Assembly: GCA_028023455.1 (NCBI GenBank)
Contig: JAQFVV010000233.1
Coordinates: 932,001 to 996,000 of the forward strand
DNA length: 64,000 nt
Reading direction: 5' to 3'
Source: Epiperipatus broadwayi
Lineage: Eukaryota > Onychophora > Udeonychophora > Euonychophora > Peripatidae
Part shown: positions 35,301 through 47,368 of the stretch, one piece after another
Numbering within the stretch: position 1 is the first letter of the stretch
Layout of the letters: each line of letters begins with the position of its first letter
Notes under the pieces: generated by a model
Databases searched by the model: none
What the model saw: the letters and a program-made list of their open reading frames with translations, nothing else
What the model was told of the DNA's origin: nothing
Position numbers and translations under genes: made by a program

Positions 35301-38300
35301 TTAGCTGTGCTAATGCTAGGAGAAATTAAAGACTATATGCTGGAAGCCAATTTATGTAATATCATCAATATGGTGTCAAGTTATGGTATTAAATCCTCAC
35401 ATTGGAATCAATTTATGCAACACAAAACATATGCAGTGAATCCAAGAATGTATAAATCAAATAACTCTATTATTATCAAGTTTTCCATTAAATGTCACAT
35501 TTATGCAATGAGAGGTATATAACTAAAAAATAGTTGACAATTACTTCAAATTTGACAGCACTAATAATCTATCTACTTTTTATAATTTCTGATCATCAGC
35601 TTTGTTTTTATTTTATAGAAACAAAATAATTGGTTTTATTGGTGTGGGAGGGTAATGACTCCACTAAACAACCAAATAGACACTTTTACACATATACATT
35701 ACAAATCCTGATTGCTAAAATTCAGCATAAAAGATGAGATCGTAATGAAGACTTTAGAGCATATCGAATAAAGAAAAACTTTAAATTTGACAAAAATAGT
35801 ATTTAATTAATTAATTAATAAAATAACAATAGTTAGTAGTAAGTTGATTAATGTTTCTTTAAGATGTTTTTGTAGAAATATTTTAATAATCAATATCATT
35901 CTAATAATGTTATGAAAATATTAAATTAAGAACGATATTGATTATCAAAATATAAAAAACATATTTGTCAATATAAAAAATCTAATTCTCTATTTCATTT
36001 TTTTCTTTTGACATGATTTTTGTCCTCAGAAAGTAAAATTAAAGATCTGATACATTACTTATTGTGATAACATACTAATCAGCAGGCTTCATAGTATGTA
36101 GCAGAGCATCCTCTGGAATTTTGGTTATTAATTTATAGCTCTATTATTTTTTAATAATTCAATTACTATGATTCTGGTATATTGCACCAAAATCACTAGG
36201 CTGTTAATATTTTATTTACTGTGTTTACACATTGCATTATTGGGTTTCTTATTTTACAGAATTTAATTTATTTCTTTTATATATATTATATCATAAGAGA
36301 GAACAATTACTTGTAGTATAACAATGGCAAGAGATTGCTGTAATATTCTATTGGTTTCTTAAATATGAAGGCTGTGATACCCTGCATGGTTTGGCACAGG
36401 TCTGGCATTCAAACCTCTTATGAACTTCTGAACAATAAAGCCATTAGCACCTTCCAGGGCTTTAATAATGTAATTTTTATATGGGTATATGAAATTCATC
36501 TTTTACTTACAGAAATTGCCTTGGCAAAAAATGATAGATTCTATAGTTTATGTCAATTTTGGCTCCTTTATCATGTGATATATATATATTATTTAAAATA
36601 TATTTTAGTAACAATTGTAAAATATTAAAATATATAAAAAATCGTTATATATCCATTGTATACATAATGTAATTGAAAATGTATATGGAAAAAACAATAA
36701 CATAAATCTTATTTTCTAGGATATTTTAAATAGCTTATTTTTTATAAGAATATCTTAAAATAGATAATATCATATTCAATAGAAGAAAAAAATATTACAT
36801 ACAATATACAAAAAGTTTGAATATTTCCAATATTTATAAAGTATAATCAACTATTAATAAAGATATCACAAAAAAAAAAAGAAATGGCTTTTTAAATTAC
36901 AGCCTTTTCTCTTTACATACATTAGGTGTTTTGCAAATGATAATTAGTAACCACAAAATCTTCCTCATTATCCTGCTAACATATGTCTAGTATAACTAAA
37001 TCAGCCAGTAAAGATATAAAATGAGAGGACTAACCACAAATTTATTTTAATAAAATGATTATGACATTATAAAGTAGATTAAAATATTGTTTATTTCAGT
37101 AACATGTTGAATTTAAAAAAAAAGAATATAAACAACAATATATAAATTATGTTAATTTTTCTAGATTTCCCACTTTTTTAATATTTCTGTTTCTCCTTCT
37201 AAAAATTTTAATTTGCATAAATAATTAGTAAGTATTATTAAATTTTGTTTTAAAAAAATATGGTAAAAAAGTTAAAGAGCAATAATATTTACCACCACTA
37301 TGCTATAATTATCTACTGTCCCTAACAAATACACAAAGTCATGAAAAAAATGTGTCTCTAGTAGGATATCTACTATATTTATATTTATTTTTAAAAATTC
37401 ATGAGATGAATTAAGTGCATGGATACATCATTGATAGCAATCCTTATAACAAATGAAATGAATTCAAGTATATATTAAAAAAATATAGGTGCTCAATTTT
37501 GATTACATAAACTGTAGAAGGATATCTTTTCATTGCATGGATAATAAAAATAATATCACTACTATAAAACATATAATATACAATAATAGTCCTCAAAGAA
37601 TATCCATTTTAAAGATATCCAAGATAATAATAAACACACTTTCTGAGATATTTATTTTATATAGAACAATATTATATTTGTTTTCATAATAGCTCTTACT
37701 TATATAAACAATATTATATTTTCTAATGAGTTGTCATTTTTGCTAAGAAGTTATAAACAAGAATATCATGTTCATCTTCATAAATAGCTCTTCTTAATAT
37801 AAATATTTCATAGTATCATAAAACTTAGTCCTTGTTTTAAAAATCTAATTTTAAACTTACTATTCCGCAAATTAAAAAAAAAAATTCAGCATTTTAAAAG
37901 TAAAATAATAATTTGAATTTGCAAGACAAGAAAATATTGGCTTTGATAAATTCAAGCATAAAGTTGATTATTTTATTTATAAGTAAATAAATATGACCTT
38001 TTGTTAATGTAAAATCAAATTATAAAACCTTACTTATTTTATTTCTTAAATAATATTTTACGTTTTCTTTAACTGTTCTTTGTGGATCGTCTTCACAAAT
38101 CAATGAGCTTTGTATCAAGTATTAAAAAATATTGCTAAAAATAAAAATATTAATGAATAAATATGAATGACTATTCTTGTTAAGTTTAAGATAATAAAGA
38201 TCAGTGTGTTTAGATCTGAAATAGTTAATGAACACATAAGCAGAAAAGATAATTATTTAAAAATATTCAGCTTTAATTACTGCCTAGCATGGTGTATATC

Positions 38301-38480
38301 ATAGTCATAGCTTATAGTAATATCACTCTAGATATCTTAGTATTAGTATATATGCAGGGATTAATTAGCTATTCAATATATTAAAATTTATTCAAATAGC
38401 CCACTTCTTTGATAGAAAGATGCTTGTATCTTTCTATTAATCAAAACATGGTCTCTTGTTATTATTGCCAGGCCTCTTTT
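32328..38480. other. Long non-coding stretch, no gene seen
   Basis: A+T-rich DNA with only short, low-complexity open frames. A hairpin with stem of about 27 bp occurs at 35876-35955, and a smaller one at about 38409-38446 (TGATAGAAAGAT and its complement). Nothing else recognisable. Confidence 0.4.
35876..35955. repeat. Small hairpin, stem about 27 bp
   Basis: TTTTAATAATCAATATCATTCT (35881-35902) is nearly the reverse complement of 35929-35950, and pairing extends a few bases outwards. The loop is about 26 nt. The size matches a microRNA-type or MITE-like hairpin, but the composition is so A+T-rich that chance pairing is a fair alternative. Confidence 0.6.
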
Positions 38481-38489
38481 ATATTTCAT

Positions 38490-39240
38490 TTTTCTCCATG
38501 AATATAATTTTTGCTATTGATAATTCAAATCTATGGTCAGTTATTTGTTTGTGGTTAGTGAATATTGATGAATATTTTTATTTTTAAGGACTCTGTTGTA
38601 TACATATCTATGTTGGTCCAATATAATTGACAGATTGGCCAATTACTCCCCATAATATGCTACATTGCACACAGGTTGGCTGCACTTAATTTTATAGAGC
38701 AGTTGATGTGCAGATTTATTTGGTAGTTTGTCTTTGGAATTTATTTATTAATTGTCTCAATGATGGAGGGTTCAAAAGCTTGCATTGAATTTATCTTTGT
38801 AAATCTTTTTTAATTTACCTGAGTCTTTTAGGAAGTAAAGAAAGCTTTTTTCACTCTCTTGTTGAGATGGACAGGGGTTTCTTATTTTGTTGTAAAACCT
38901 CATTTTAGTGCTACTAATTTTTTTATAATTACATCCTATAGTTTGAAAGCTTTTTTATATATTCTTTGATATTGTTCTTTTTATTATATTCTTAAATTTA
39001 TGCAAATTGTGATTTCTATGCAGAAAAAAAATCCTGCATATTTATGTGAAATGAGGATTATTGTTCTGGGATAAATTGCTAACCCTCATGTTTATAGCTT
39101 TAAGCATCATTCTGTAATCTAGCATATTACACTGTCTTTGGATGTATAAATCCAGAAATTTAATTCATCTGTTATTGTCTCTATCTCCATGGCCCATGAA
39201 AGTCTTGATACTATTAAAGGGTCAATGTTCTTTGTATTAA
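38490..39240 (-). pseudogene. Decayed Penelope-like retroelement: end of RT and GIY-YIG-type endonuclease
   Basis: On the minus strand, the part near 39140-39165 reads like the FLDLxI motif after the Penelope RT palm. Broken segments with LHRNHNLHKFKN and KKAFFTS/FLYFLKDSGKLKKI follow, in the order seen in Penelope-like elements. A single frame at 38700-38530 then gives QLLYKIKCSQPVCNVAYYGE, a stop, then LDQHRYVYN and LTTNK. This is the layout of the GIY-YIG-type endonuclease of these elements (Cys-rich lead, YYG for YIG, a later RLxxH-like helix). Stops and frameshifts are frequent, so it is an old relic. No upstream RT core was found. Known of the family: an RT related to telomerase coupled to a GIY-YIG endonuclease. 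Confidence 0.6.
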
Positions 39241-40233
39241 AATAAATATTAGATTATGTATTAATTTTTTTTTTCAAATAAATATTTAACAATATTGAAA
39301 TATTACAATTTGAAAGAGCAAATATATATTATTAACTGCATTTGAGCAATTTATCACATGTGCATTTATGTTTATATTCACATGCATAAATGTCCAATTT
39401 TTTATATAAATTATTGACAAACTTAATACTATTTTTTTATAATAAAATAGTTTTGCTTCCTGGAGAATAAATTTGAAATAATTTATCAATTTAATTCAGT
39501 ATAAGACAATTCATTTCAGTGTAATGCAAATTAATGACCAAAATATTATTAATATAGTGCTTACCCTGAAAGTAACTATCAAAGCATTTAAAAATTTCTC
39601 TGTTAAAGTCTGGTTAGTCTTTTTTTTTTGCTATAAAAAAGATTTTTTTTAAAAAATAGCTATTACAAAAAGATCATAAAAAATTATAATATAAATATCA
39701 CCATTATGAATATATCTTTTTTTTTTTTTAAAAAAAATATTTATTAGATGAAGTATCATATCAATCCACAATGCTTACCAGTTTTCTATTGTGTTCACTG
39801 AAAACCAGATTGTATTGTACAAATTTTCAAAGTATATATAAAATATTTACTAAGGACAGGCAGCTTGTTAAAATGTAGATACAGATAATAGAAAAATTTA
39901 ATGTATTTTTTATTGTAAGAAACAATTTCTTTTCCCTAAGCAAACACATGTTCATTGTTAAATTAATGAATATTAATTGATTTGCTTAAATATATAGCAT
40001 TGCAATTTAATAAAACATAAATACAGACAACTCACAATAAATACTACTTACATTCATTTTAACTGCATTTCTTTTCAATTGTGTATTTTCACATACACTT
40101 ATCATATGAATCTGGGGTATACACTAAATACCATTTAGTTTTCAGGGCTTTGCTATGTTTGATTTATCAGTGCATTTTTCATACTTTTGGCAATTTTCCA
40201 ACTGTCATAATGTCATTTTATATTGTGTACTTT
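39241..40233. other. Non-coding stretch, no gene seen
   Basis: A+T-rich DNA with long poly-T and poly-A runs near 39620-39660 and 39715-39740. Ends at the 5' boundary of RTE copy C. Confidence 0.45.
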
Positions 40234-42743
40234 GGCTGCAGAAAGGAGTTTGCTATTAACTGAAAAGGGACTCTTTGATTCCTCTTGGAGGCCTTAAAGG
40301 AATGAAGCAGGGCAAACTCCTAATGTCAACTCATACATTCTTCTCACTGCAGCTGTTATTATTATGTGATTCAAATAGTATACAAACATGGATGGGCTGC
40401 TCACCAACATGCATTAGCCAGCATGGTAGAGTTTATTAGCTTTTTATCTCTGAGTTTAAGATGAAGAAACATTATGGTCTTTCTTCTCAGTTGCTTGATG
40501 AGGCAGAATGAATGTATGATTGTAAATGATAAATATTTTTCCAGTAGATATATATACTTATGACAAAAATAAATAAATCATGGCCCTTATTTCCAGGAAG
40601 CTGTAAAGTCACCAACTGAAAGCAGAGAGTGCTAAGAATTCCCTGATTGTGGACCCAGGCTGCCATTTGATGATTTTATTTAGATACTTACAACTGCAGA
40701 TAACTTTCAAGTGAAGGAAGATTGCAAGAATTAGAAGAACTGTCTTATATTAATTGGGACATTATTGGACTTTGTGAAGTTAGAATAAGAGGTGAACAGA
40801 TAATTGATTTAAAAAGTGGAAGACATGTACTCTACTATAAAGATACAAATATTGAAAATACAAGTAGAGTAGGATTTATTATAAATAAAAAGTGGAAGAA
40901 CAACATTGTGGAGATTGATGGTGTATTGGACAGAGTGGCAATATTAGTTATACAACTTAATATCACATCAAATGCAGATAATTCAGGTTTATGCCTCAAT
41001 AAGTTCTCTTAGTGATGAAGTAGTAGAAGGTTTTTATATGGATGTACAAAATGCTTTTGATGAGAGTAAACAACATTTTAAAATTGTTATGGGAGACTTT
41101 ATTGTTAGAATTGGTAAACAAATAAAAGGTGAATGTGCTGTAGATAATTTTAATTATGGTAATAGAAATGAGAGAGAACATAGATTTGTGGAGTTTGCAG
41201 AAAAATAAAAACTTTATATTATGAATTCCTTTTTTTTTTGAGAAAAATGTTAAAAGGAAATGGACATGCAAGCATCCAAATGAAAATACAGCAAAATTGG
41301 ATTATATTTTGACTAACAAAAAATACATATTTCAAGATTGAAATGTTCTTAATAAATGTAACAGGAAACGACCATCGATTAGTAAGAGTTAATGCAAAAC
41401 TAGAGAGACAAAAATTATTAAGAAAAACCAATATTTACAGTTAATATTCCTAATCTTCAGAAACATTCTAATGAATTTAAATTAGAACTTACAAATTGGT
41501 TTCAAGTATTAGTAGATTTTGAACAGGATTTAGATTTGAATAAAATTAATATGAAAATAACTGATAAACTTTTAAAAACTGCAACAAAGATGGCTGGTAG
41601 AAAAAAGAAATTTACCAATAAAATTTCTATTGAGACTGGAGAATTTATGGAAAAAAAGAAGGAATATAAAGATATACAAAAATGATGCATTGAAAAGGAT
41701 TGAATATTTCAGATAAATGATATAAGAAAATATAACTGTAAAATTAGCAAGGAAAGCTATAGAAAAGAATAAAAGTCTCAAGGGCATAAAACAACATTTG
41801 ATATTGGTAGGAAATTTATATCTGCAATAAGGAAAAAAAAGTGGAAATATTACTAAAAAGAGATGACATCATAAAATGGGTAGAAGACTTTTATTAAGAA
41901 TTATATCATAATAAAAAACAAGTATATCCTACATATAAATTATCAAAAAAAAGTACATCCTATATCTATTATATCTTCCATATTGTTCAGAATGTTACAT
42001 GAAAAAGTGAGAGATGCAATTAAATTTATAAAGAAAGAAAATACTCTAGATAATGATGAAATTATGATTGGTATATTAAAAGAAGCAGGTGAAGAAATAG
42101 AATTTTTTTTAGCAAAGTTATATTCCAAATGTCTAAATGATAAAGATGTACTAGATGATTGGAAGAGTGCAATATTAATGTTAATTTTTTAAAAAAAGTA
42201 AGTGATATTAGAAATTACAGACCTATCAGCCTTTTATCAGTTTTATACCACATTTTTACCAAGATAATTACAACTCATCTAAATGGAATATTGGATTTCC
42301 ACCAATCAAGAGAACAAACTGGATGAGTTGCCATTATGCTTTGGATTTGTAGATCATGGAAAGGCATTTGATTCTATAAACATTTCTTCAGTGATTAAAG
42401 CATTGGAGCATCAAGGTATTAAAGAATATTTATAAAAATGCAACAGCAACAAATAGATTACATAATGATACCAGGAAAGTCAACATTGAGAATGATGTAA
42501 GACAGGGTGACTCCTTATCTCCAAAACTTTTTACAGCAGTGCTGCAAGAAGTATTTTGTGAATTAAAATGGAAGCTAAAGGAGTGAAAGTAAATGGATAT
42601 TATTTAAGTTATTTCGATTTTGCATATGATGTAATTGTTTTTGCAAATAATGCTTTAGAACTGCAGGAAATGTTGCAGGTGTTATCAGATGAAAATAGAA
42701 AAGTAGGACTAAAGATAAATGTTAAAAAAACTGAAGTAATGTT
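40234..42743 (+). mobile_element. RTE copy C, left part (5' end to insertion point)
   Basis: The 5' end starts GGCTGCAGAAAGGAG as in copy B, followed by a comparable 5' UTR and the coding region up to the codons after RT motif D. The element is split at 42743 by element H and resumes at 49798. The last bases before the break, AATGTT (42738-42743), recur at 49798-49803. Divergence from B is moderate with many indels, so C is older than B. Confidence 0.9.
40722..42743 (+). pseudogene. RTE copy C endonuclease-reverse transcriptase, broken
   Basis: Endonuclease motifs are recognisable in changed form: GLCEVRIRGE, and VMGDFIVRIG in place of VMGDFNARIG, so the conserved Asn is lost. The RT region is interrupted repeatedly. 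KKENTLDNDE replaces KKGKAPGNDG, and the region between motifs 2 and A has lost about 60 bp. Motif C reads FAYD instead of FADD (near 42618-42640), removing a catalytic aspartate. Many stops and frameshifts occur. A defunct copy that is useful as a dating outgroup to B. Confidence 0.85.
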
Positions 42744-42822
42744 CATTTCAAAAACAAACTATTCGACTAAAGATAAATGTTAAAAAGACTAAAATAATTC
42801 TCATTTCAAAAACAAATTTTAT
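42707..42822 (+). repeat. 58-bp tandem duplication spanning the RTE C / element H junction
   Basis: GACTAAAGATAAATGTTAAA begins at 42707 and again at 42765, and both copies continue into CATTTCAAAAACAAA. Each copy therefore contains RTE sequence plus the first bases of element H. The duplication must have formed after H inserted. The two copies differ at several positions. Confidence 0.8.
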
Positions 42823-43570
42823 TCACACTCAAATGAAAATATATTAGGGATATTCGTATCCATGGTTCCATTAGACAACTAACAAGTGGTGGCTCAGAGA
42901 TACAAACAATGATTAAATAAAAGAAATTATACATATAAACAAGGAGGTAAGAAGGTTTACATTAAGTATAACATGATTCACATAAATGTTAATACTAGAT
43001 TTGATAAAACACTGTTGATTGGTGGAAAACAAATTATAAGAGGATTACAAAATAAAAATAATACAAGTGTGAATTTACTTTCTAATAGGTTGTTAAATTA
43101 AGTTTCAGATATGTAGAAATGTTTAGGCATCTTGATCATATGGTGGTAGTATGTTAAACAATAGGGCAAAAAGAAAGACAATGTGTAAAGTGCCCAGACT
43201 AAATAAAGTCTATTTTTATAGCTTAGCAAGACAAAATAAAGTTCAAGTGCATATTTGGGGGAAATGGAATTTAGAAAAACAGGAAAATAGAACCTCATCA
43301 AGCTCCAGGTTTGATCTGCAAGCCATGGCATGCAAGTTTTTTTATCTTGTCCATCGATTTCCACAGTAACCTGATGAATAGCACATCTATGGAATAGTTA
43401 GGGTTCTTTTCAAACAGTACCTGGCATCTAATTGCCCAGATTATGAAGTTAATGTGAGTAGCTAAATAAATAGAGCCAAATGATTTTTATTGATAGTGGA
43501 AATTAGGTGAACTTGAGCTGGATCTGGTGTTGTCATTTTTATTTGGGCAATGTTGTGAAGGCAAGCTCAT

Positions 43571-43630
43571 ACTTCACATTGACTAAGGATGTGAGTCATT
43601 GATTCATCATGCTTTCAACATAAAGGGCTG
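43571..43630 (-). other. C-terminal Cys/His motif of element H ORF2
   Basis: The minus strand encodes PLCWKHDESMTHILSQC. The pattern of one or two Cys, an acidic stretch, then H-x4-C (HILSQC) is the C-terminal zinc-finger-like motif found after the reverse transcriptase in Jockey-type LINE proteins. It supports the clade assignment independently of the RT. Confidence 0.55.
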
Positions 43631-44086
43631 ATGAGATCTATTTTGTATCCCCTTTGGAAGCAATGAAACATACCAGTGGGTAGGGCAGCAAGGTTGACCT
43701 TCAATTGGAAGTCCAAAAACTTTTTGACTTCATTTTGAGGAACTTAGACAACTAGTTAAAGTGGGGGATTTCAATTGGAAAAATGTTTTAGTCTTGGATT
43801 GTCTAATTAACCATTAGATAGCAGGTCAGAATCCCAGTAGATCAACTTTCTCTTAAAATAATAAGCTGGAAGTTTTAATTGTGTTGAGGAACAGCATTAG
43901 GTGTTGCTGTATCCAAAGGATTTTCTTTCTAGGAGGGGCCTATCTGTAGGCTTGACCTCCTCTATTTATCTCTGAAAATGTGTGTGCTGAAGTCCCAATC
44001 CATTTAAGGGATTTGAGCTTTTGGAGTAGGTTCAGGCTGATGACAGTAGATTGCCCCCCAGCACAGTTTTTTTGCAGAGTTCTCAG

Positions 44087-44198
44087 CCTTCCTGATGAAG
44101 ATGATAGCAGGGGAGAACCCAGTGAGATAATATATGCTCTTTGGCCGAATAACCTTCCTGATGAAGATGATAGCAGGGGAGAACCCAGTGAGATAATA
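44087..44198. repeat. 66-bp tandem duplication in element H
   Basis: CCTTCCTGATGAAGATGATA begins at 44087 and again at 44153, and about 46 bp of identity is visible after the second start. 66 bp keeps the frame (22 codons). On the minus strand it doubles YIISLGSPLLSSSSGRL. The copies are essentially identical, so it is recent relative to the element. Confidence 0.85.
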
Positions 44199-44638
44199 AT
44201 AACAGCATTCAGGAGGGCCACCTTTCCCAACTAGGAAAGGTAAATCTTGGATAGGGAATTCACGGTGTTTTCAATTTTTGTTAAAAGAGAGTTCTTTAAA
44301 TCTTTTCTTACTGATGAAGGGGGGGGGGCAAAGTGAAAGCCAAGGAACTTCTAAGGAGGGCTGTAAATCTACCCATGATTTGCTTCCCTGCCAAGATGGA
44401 CCACATAACTGTTTTCCTTCCATTGACTTTCAGACCAAATTCATGAGCAAACTGGTCCAATAGTTCTTCAAGCCCAGTAAACTCATCCTGAGATTAGAGA
44501 AACACCACATCATTCATATAGGAGATGTGGCACATGTTCTCTCACAGCAAAGGGATGGAGATGCCTAAAAGTATGGCCTCAATGCATAGCAACAACAGGT
44601 TTATGTAGGCCATAAAAAGGAGTGCACTTAGTGGCAAG

Positions 44639-44682
44639 CCCTGAGGGATTGAGACACAAGCCCTGAGGGATTGAGACACAAG
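44639..44682. repeat. 22-bp tandem duplication within the RT motif-B codons of element H
   Basis: CCCTGAGGGATTGAGACACA and two further bases occur twice in a row (44639-44660, 44661-44682). On the coding strand it doubles the SIPQG codons. Since 22 is not a multiple of 3, it shifts the frame exactly at the nucleotide-binding loop of the RT. With one copy the frame would run from SIPQG into LPLSALLFMAYI, the normal family order. Confidence 0.85.
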
Positions 44683-45246
44683 GCTGAAACCCTGGGGAGA
44701 CTAGTGAGAGAAACACTTCATGATTTTGTAGATGGTTCTTGATCATTTGAAGGTATGCCAATGGCACTTGAAGCACCACCAGATTACTAATGAGCACATT
44801 GATCTGTACACAGTCAAATCCACCAGCAAAGTTGAGTTGGACTGTGACTGGCCAAGCCATCCTTTTCCTGCACACATCCACCAGAAAGTGAAACCTGTTG
44901 ATGGCATCAGCAGTCAAACTCCTACTTTTGCTGAACTAATAAGAGGATAGCTGTCCAATGACATTGTCTTGGAAGTCCTCTTTTATGAGGCCCTATATTG
45001 CCTTGATCAGCAGTAGAACCATAGAGATTGGATGGTTCTCTAGGTCACAAGGACTCTCAGGTTTTTTGATGAGAGGAACCATTGTGATCAGGCAGAATCC
45101 AGCCAACACTTGACTGCCCCCAGCCAAAAAAGGTTTTTCATGACAGGATCATGAAGGTATGCAGGCATAGCAGTAAGACATTAGGAATTCCATGAAGGCC
45201 AGAATGAGTTCCATCAGGAAAGGATCTAATCTCAATCAGGACTCAA

Positions 45247-45720
45247 CTCAGTGATTTTATGTCAATATGCATCCTCCTGGAAAAGAATTTTGTGGGAAGA
45301 GTCCAAACCCAGGGGCTGGAATTTTATTTGAATAAAACTTGAATCATGGCCTGCATGGAAGAACCCAAATAGTTATTGCCCTGGACCTCAATAGTCTCAG
45401 TGATCTTGTGTCAATCTGTATCCTCCTGGAAGAAAATTTTATGAGTGTCCAAACCCAGGGGCTGGAATTTTATTTAAATAAAAATCCTGAAGGCTGGAAT
45501 TTTATTTAAATAAAAATCCTGAATCCTGACCTGCATGGAAGAACCCAAATAGCTATTGCTCCAAACCTCAATTGTCTCAGTGATCTTAAGTTGATCTGCA
45601 TCCTCTCAGAAGAAAAATTTTGTGGGAGGTTTAAATCCAGGGGCCTGGAAATAAAACTCCCAAATCCTGGCCAACATGGAAGAACCCAAATAGCTATTGC
45701 CCTGGACCTCAATAGATCTA
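45247..45720. repeat. Tandem array inside element H, three units of about 147-180 bp
   Basis: The landmark CTCAGTGAT starts units at about 45247, 45394 and 45574. Each continues through CATCCTC, an AAACCCAGGGGCTGGAATTT-like block and GGAAGAACCCAAATAG. Unit 2 is longer because a block of about 33 bp (GGCTGGAATTTTATTTAAAT and onward) is itself doubled at about 45456-45520. The array lies between the endonuclease and RT coding parts. The same peptide phrase recurs (AIAIWVLPC, minus strand). Confidence 0.85.
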
Positions 45721-47368
45721 GAGGGCTTAAACTTTTGGCCAGAATCTACCACTGGAGATAGCCCCTGGTCTAGAAATATTGATTATGAAGGCACTTTAAG
45801 GCCCTCTTGATGGAACATACTCAGCAATAGCTTTTTGTTTGGCTTTGTACTCTATTCAACACAATTATTCTGGTTATGTTTTGCACTTCATGAGGCAGGT
45901 TTTCCAATTCATACATGATGGAATCACCAAGAAGGTGAACAGGACCTTTAGAATGTGCTATGCAAGAGTCAATCAGATTACTCAGGGTTTTTGGTAAAAA
46001 TATTCCATGCCTCTTCAGCAGTGAGGGTTAACAATTTTTCCCTGTAAAAGGTGATGTATGCCTGTGAAACCAGCTTGATTGTAATATTGGATTGAGTTAA
46101 CATTCTGATAGTTCTCGATAACTTGATTATGGGTTGATTGGCTTACATAGGATTTACTTTGTCTTCCAATGCATAGTGGTCCAAGAAGGTTGTGGACCAC
46201 AAATGTGCCTCAATCATTGAAGTAAGGAAAGGTAAAAAAAAACAATATCGATAAGGGAATGAGATGGCCTAGTGTAAAATGAAAAAGCTCTATCTGCAAA
46301 GAACATTTTCCCTCTAGATAGAGGTTATGGGATATATTTTGTTTGGAATGAATGGTATGAATGATTGAAGTCATCTAGGACTATGGTTTGGAAAGGACTT
46401 GTTCTGAGAACTGAGTTGATAAAGTTAATTATCCTCATTACAATTTCAGATAATTTGGCCAGATAGACACTGACCAAATTGATGTACCAACCTCTGTATG
46501 GTAATACAATTGCAATAAGGCAGTTTAAATCAATAAATAAGTTTTTAAACAAGGTAATAAGTGAGTTTTGGTTGATGATAATGGCCACTCTCCTGCAATG
46601 ACATAGAAGGAGTAGTGAAAAAACCCAAAGTTTTTGATCATATTGATTACATGAGAGTCAGACTTCAGAGGAAACTCCATCTCACTAAGGCATGATATCT
46701 GGGGCACAAAGGCAAAACCAATGTGACAAAACATATGCTCTGTCATGAGAGTTCAAGTCCTGAATGTTGACTGAATGTTGACTGAAGTGATGTTAATCAT
46801 TAATCATTATCAACTTTGTTTGAATTCCTGATCTCAGGCAAGACTATCACAGGACTGTGATTACCCAAGTTCAGGTGGCTTCCAATGGAAAGACCATCAG
46901 GCTCCAGGACTGGACTGAATTGTGATTTAACAGAAGAAGTGCATCATTGGGAGACTAATAATGATGCTGGGTCAGATTTGTCAATCTTAACATGAGTGGA
47001 AAGGATTGGCTGCCCACCTGATTCCATCATGGAGGTATCCAGCAGGGACACAGGAGGGTTAGAGCTAATATGTCTATGCTTTATAACTCCATGAGTGGGT
47101 TGAGCAAGGGCAAGATCCAAAAGATCTAGGAGAACATCTGAGCACCCCTTCAGCACTAGAAGAGGAATGTGAAGGAGAAGATTTAGATTCTTGTCCATGA
47201 TGTTTATTCTTAAACTTCCAAAAAGAGAGAAAAGGAGGGATGAAATTTTAGATTTCAGATTCTTCAGAAGAGGACATCATACTGCCATCAGCATCCTTCT
47301 CAGGGTCAGCAGTACTTCAGTGAGATTCTTATTTAAGATAGGCCATCTTTTGTGAATGTTTTGCTGCT

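Larger units (their letters stand above)
43550..46800 (-). pseudogene. Element H ORF2 endonuclease-reverse transcriptase, broken
   Basis: The endonuclease part has VAIIIN, then IVLPYRGWYINLVSVYL and TIVLDDFNHS (46380-46360), where the usual GDFN is DDFN. It continues to HSLIDIVFF (about 46245), the end motif of the domain. The RT part (44917-44579) has LNFAGGFDCVQ for motif A, SIPQG for motif B and then, in another frame, ISYMNDVVFL at about 44520. The YxDD box therefore reads YMND, with one catalytic Asp replaced. GLKVNGRKTVM follows. The C-terminal CWKHDESMTHILSQC motif is at 43630-43575. A ~150-bp tandem array interrupts the endonuclease/RT linker at 45247-45720. Confidence 0.75.

Noticed and set aside
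36365-36628. 87-codon plus-strand frame (CMVWHRSGIQTSYELL)
   Set aside because: The longest frame in its region but with no recognisable domain, and its C-terminal half is A+T-driven.
43980-44234. 84-codon plus-strand frame inside element H
   Set aside because: Antisense of ORF2, lengthened by the in-frame 66-bp duplication; not an independent gene.
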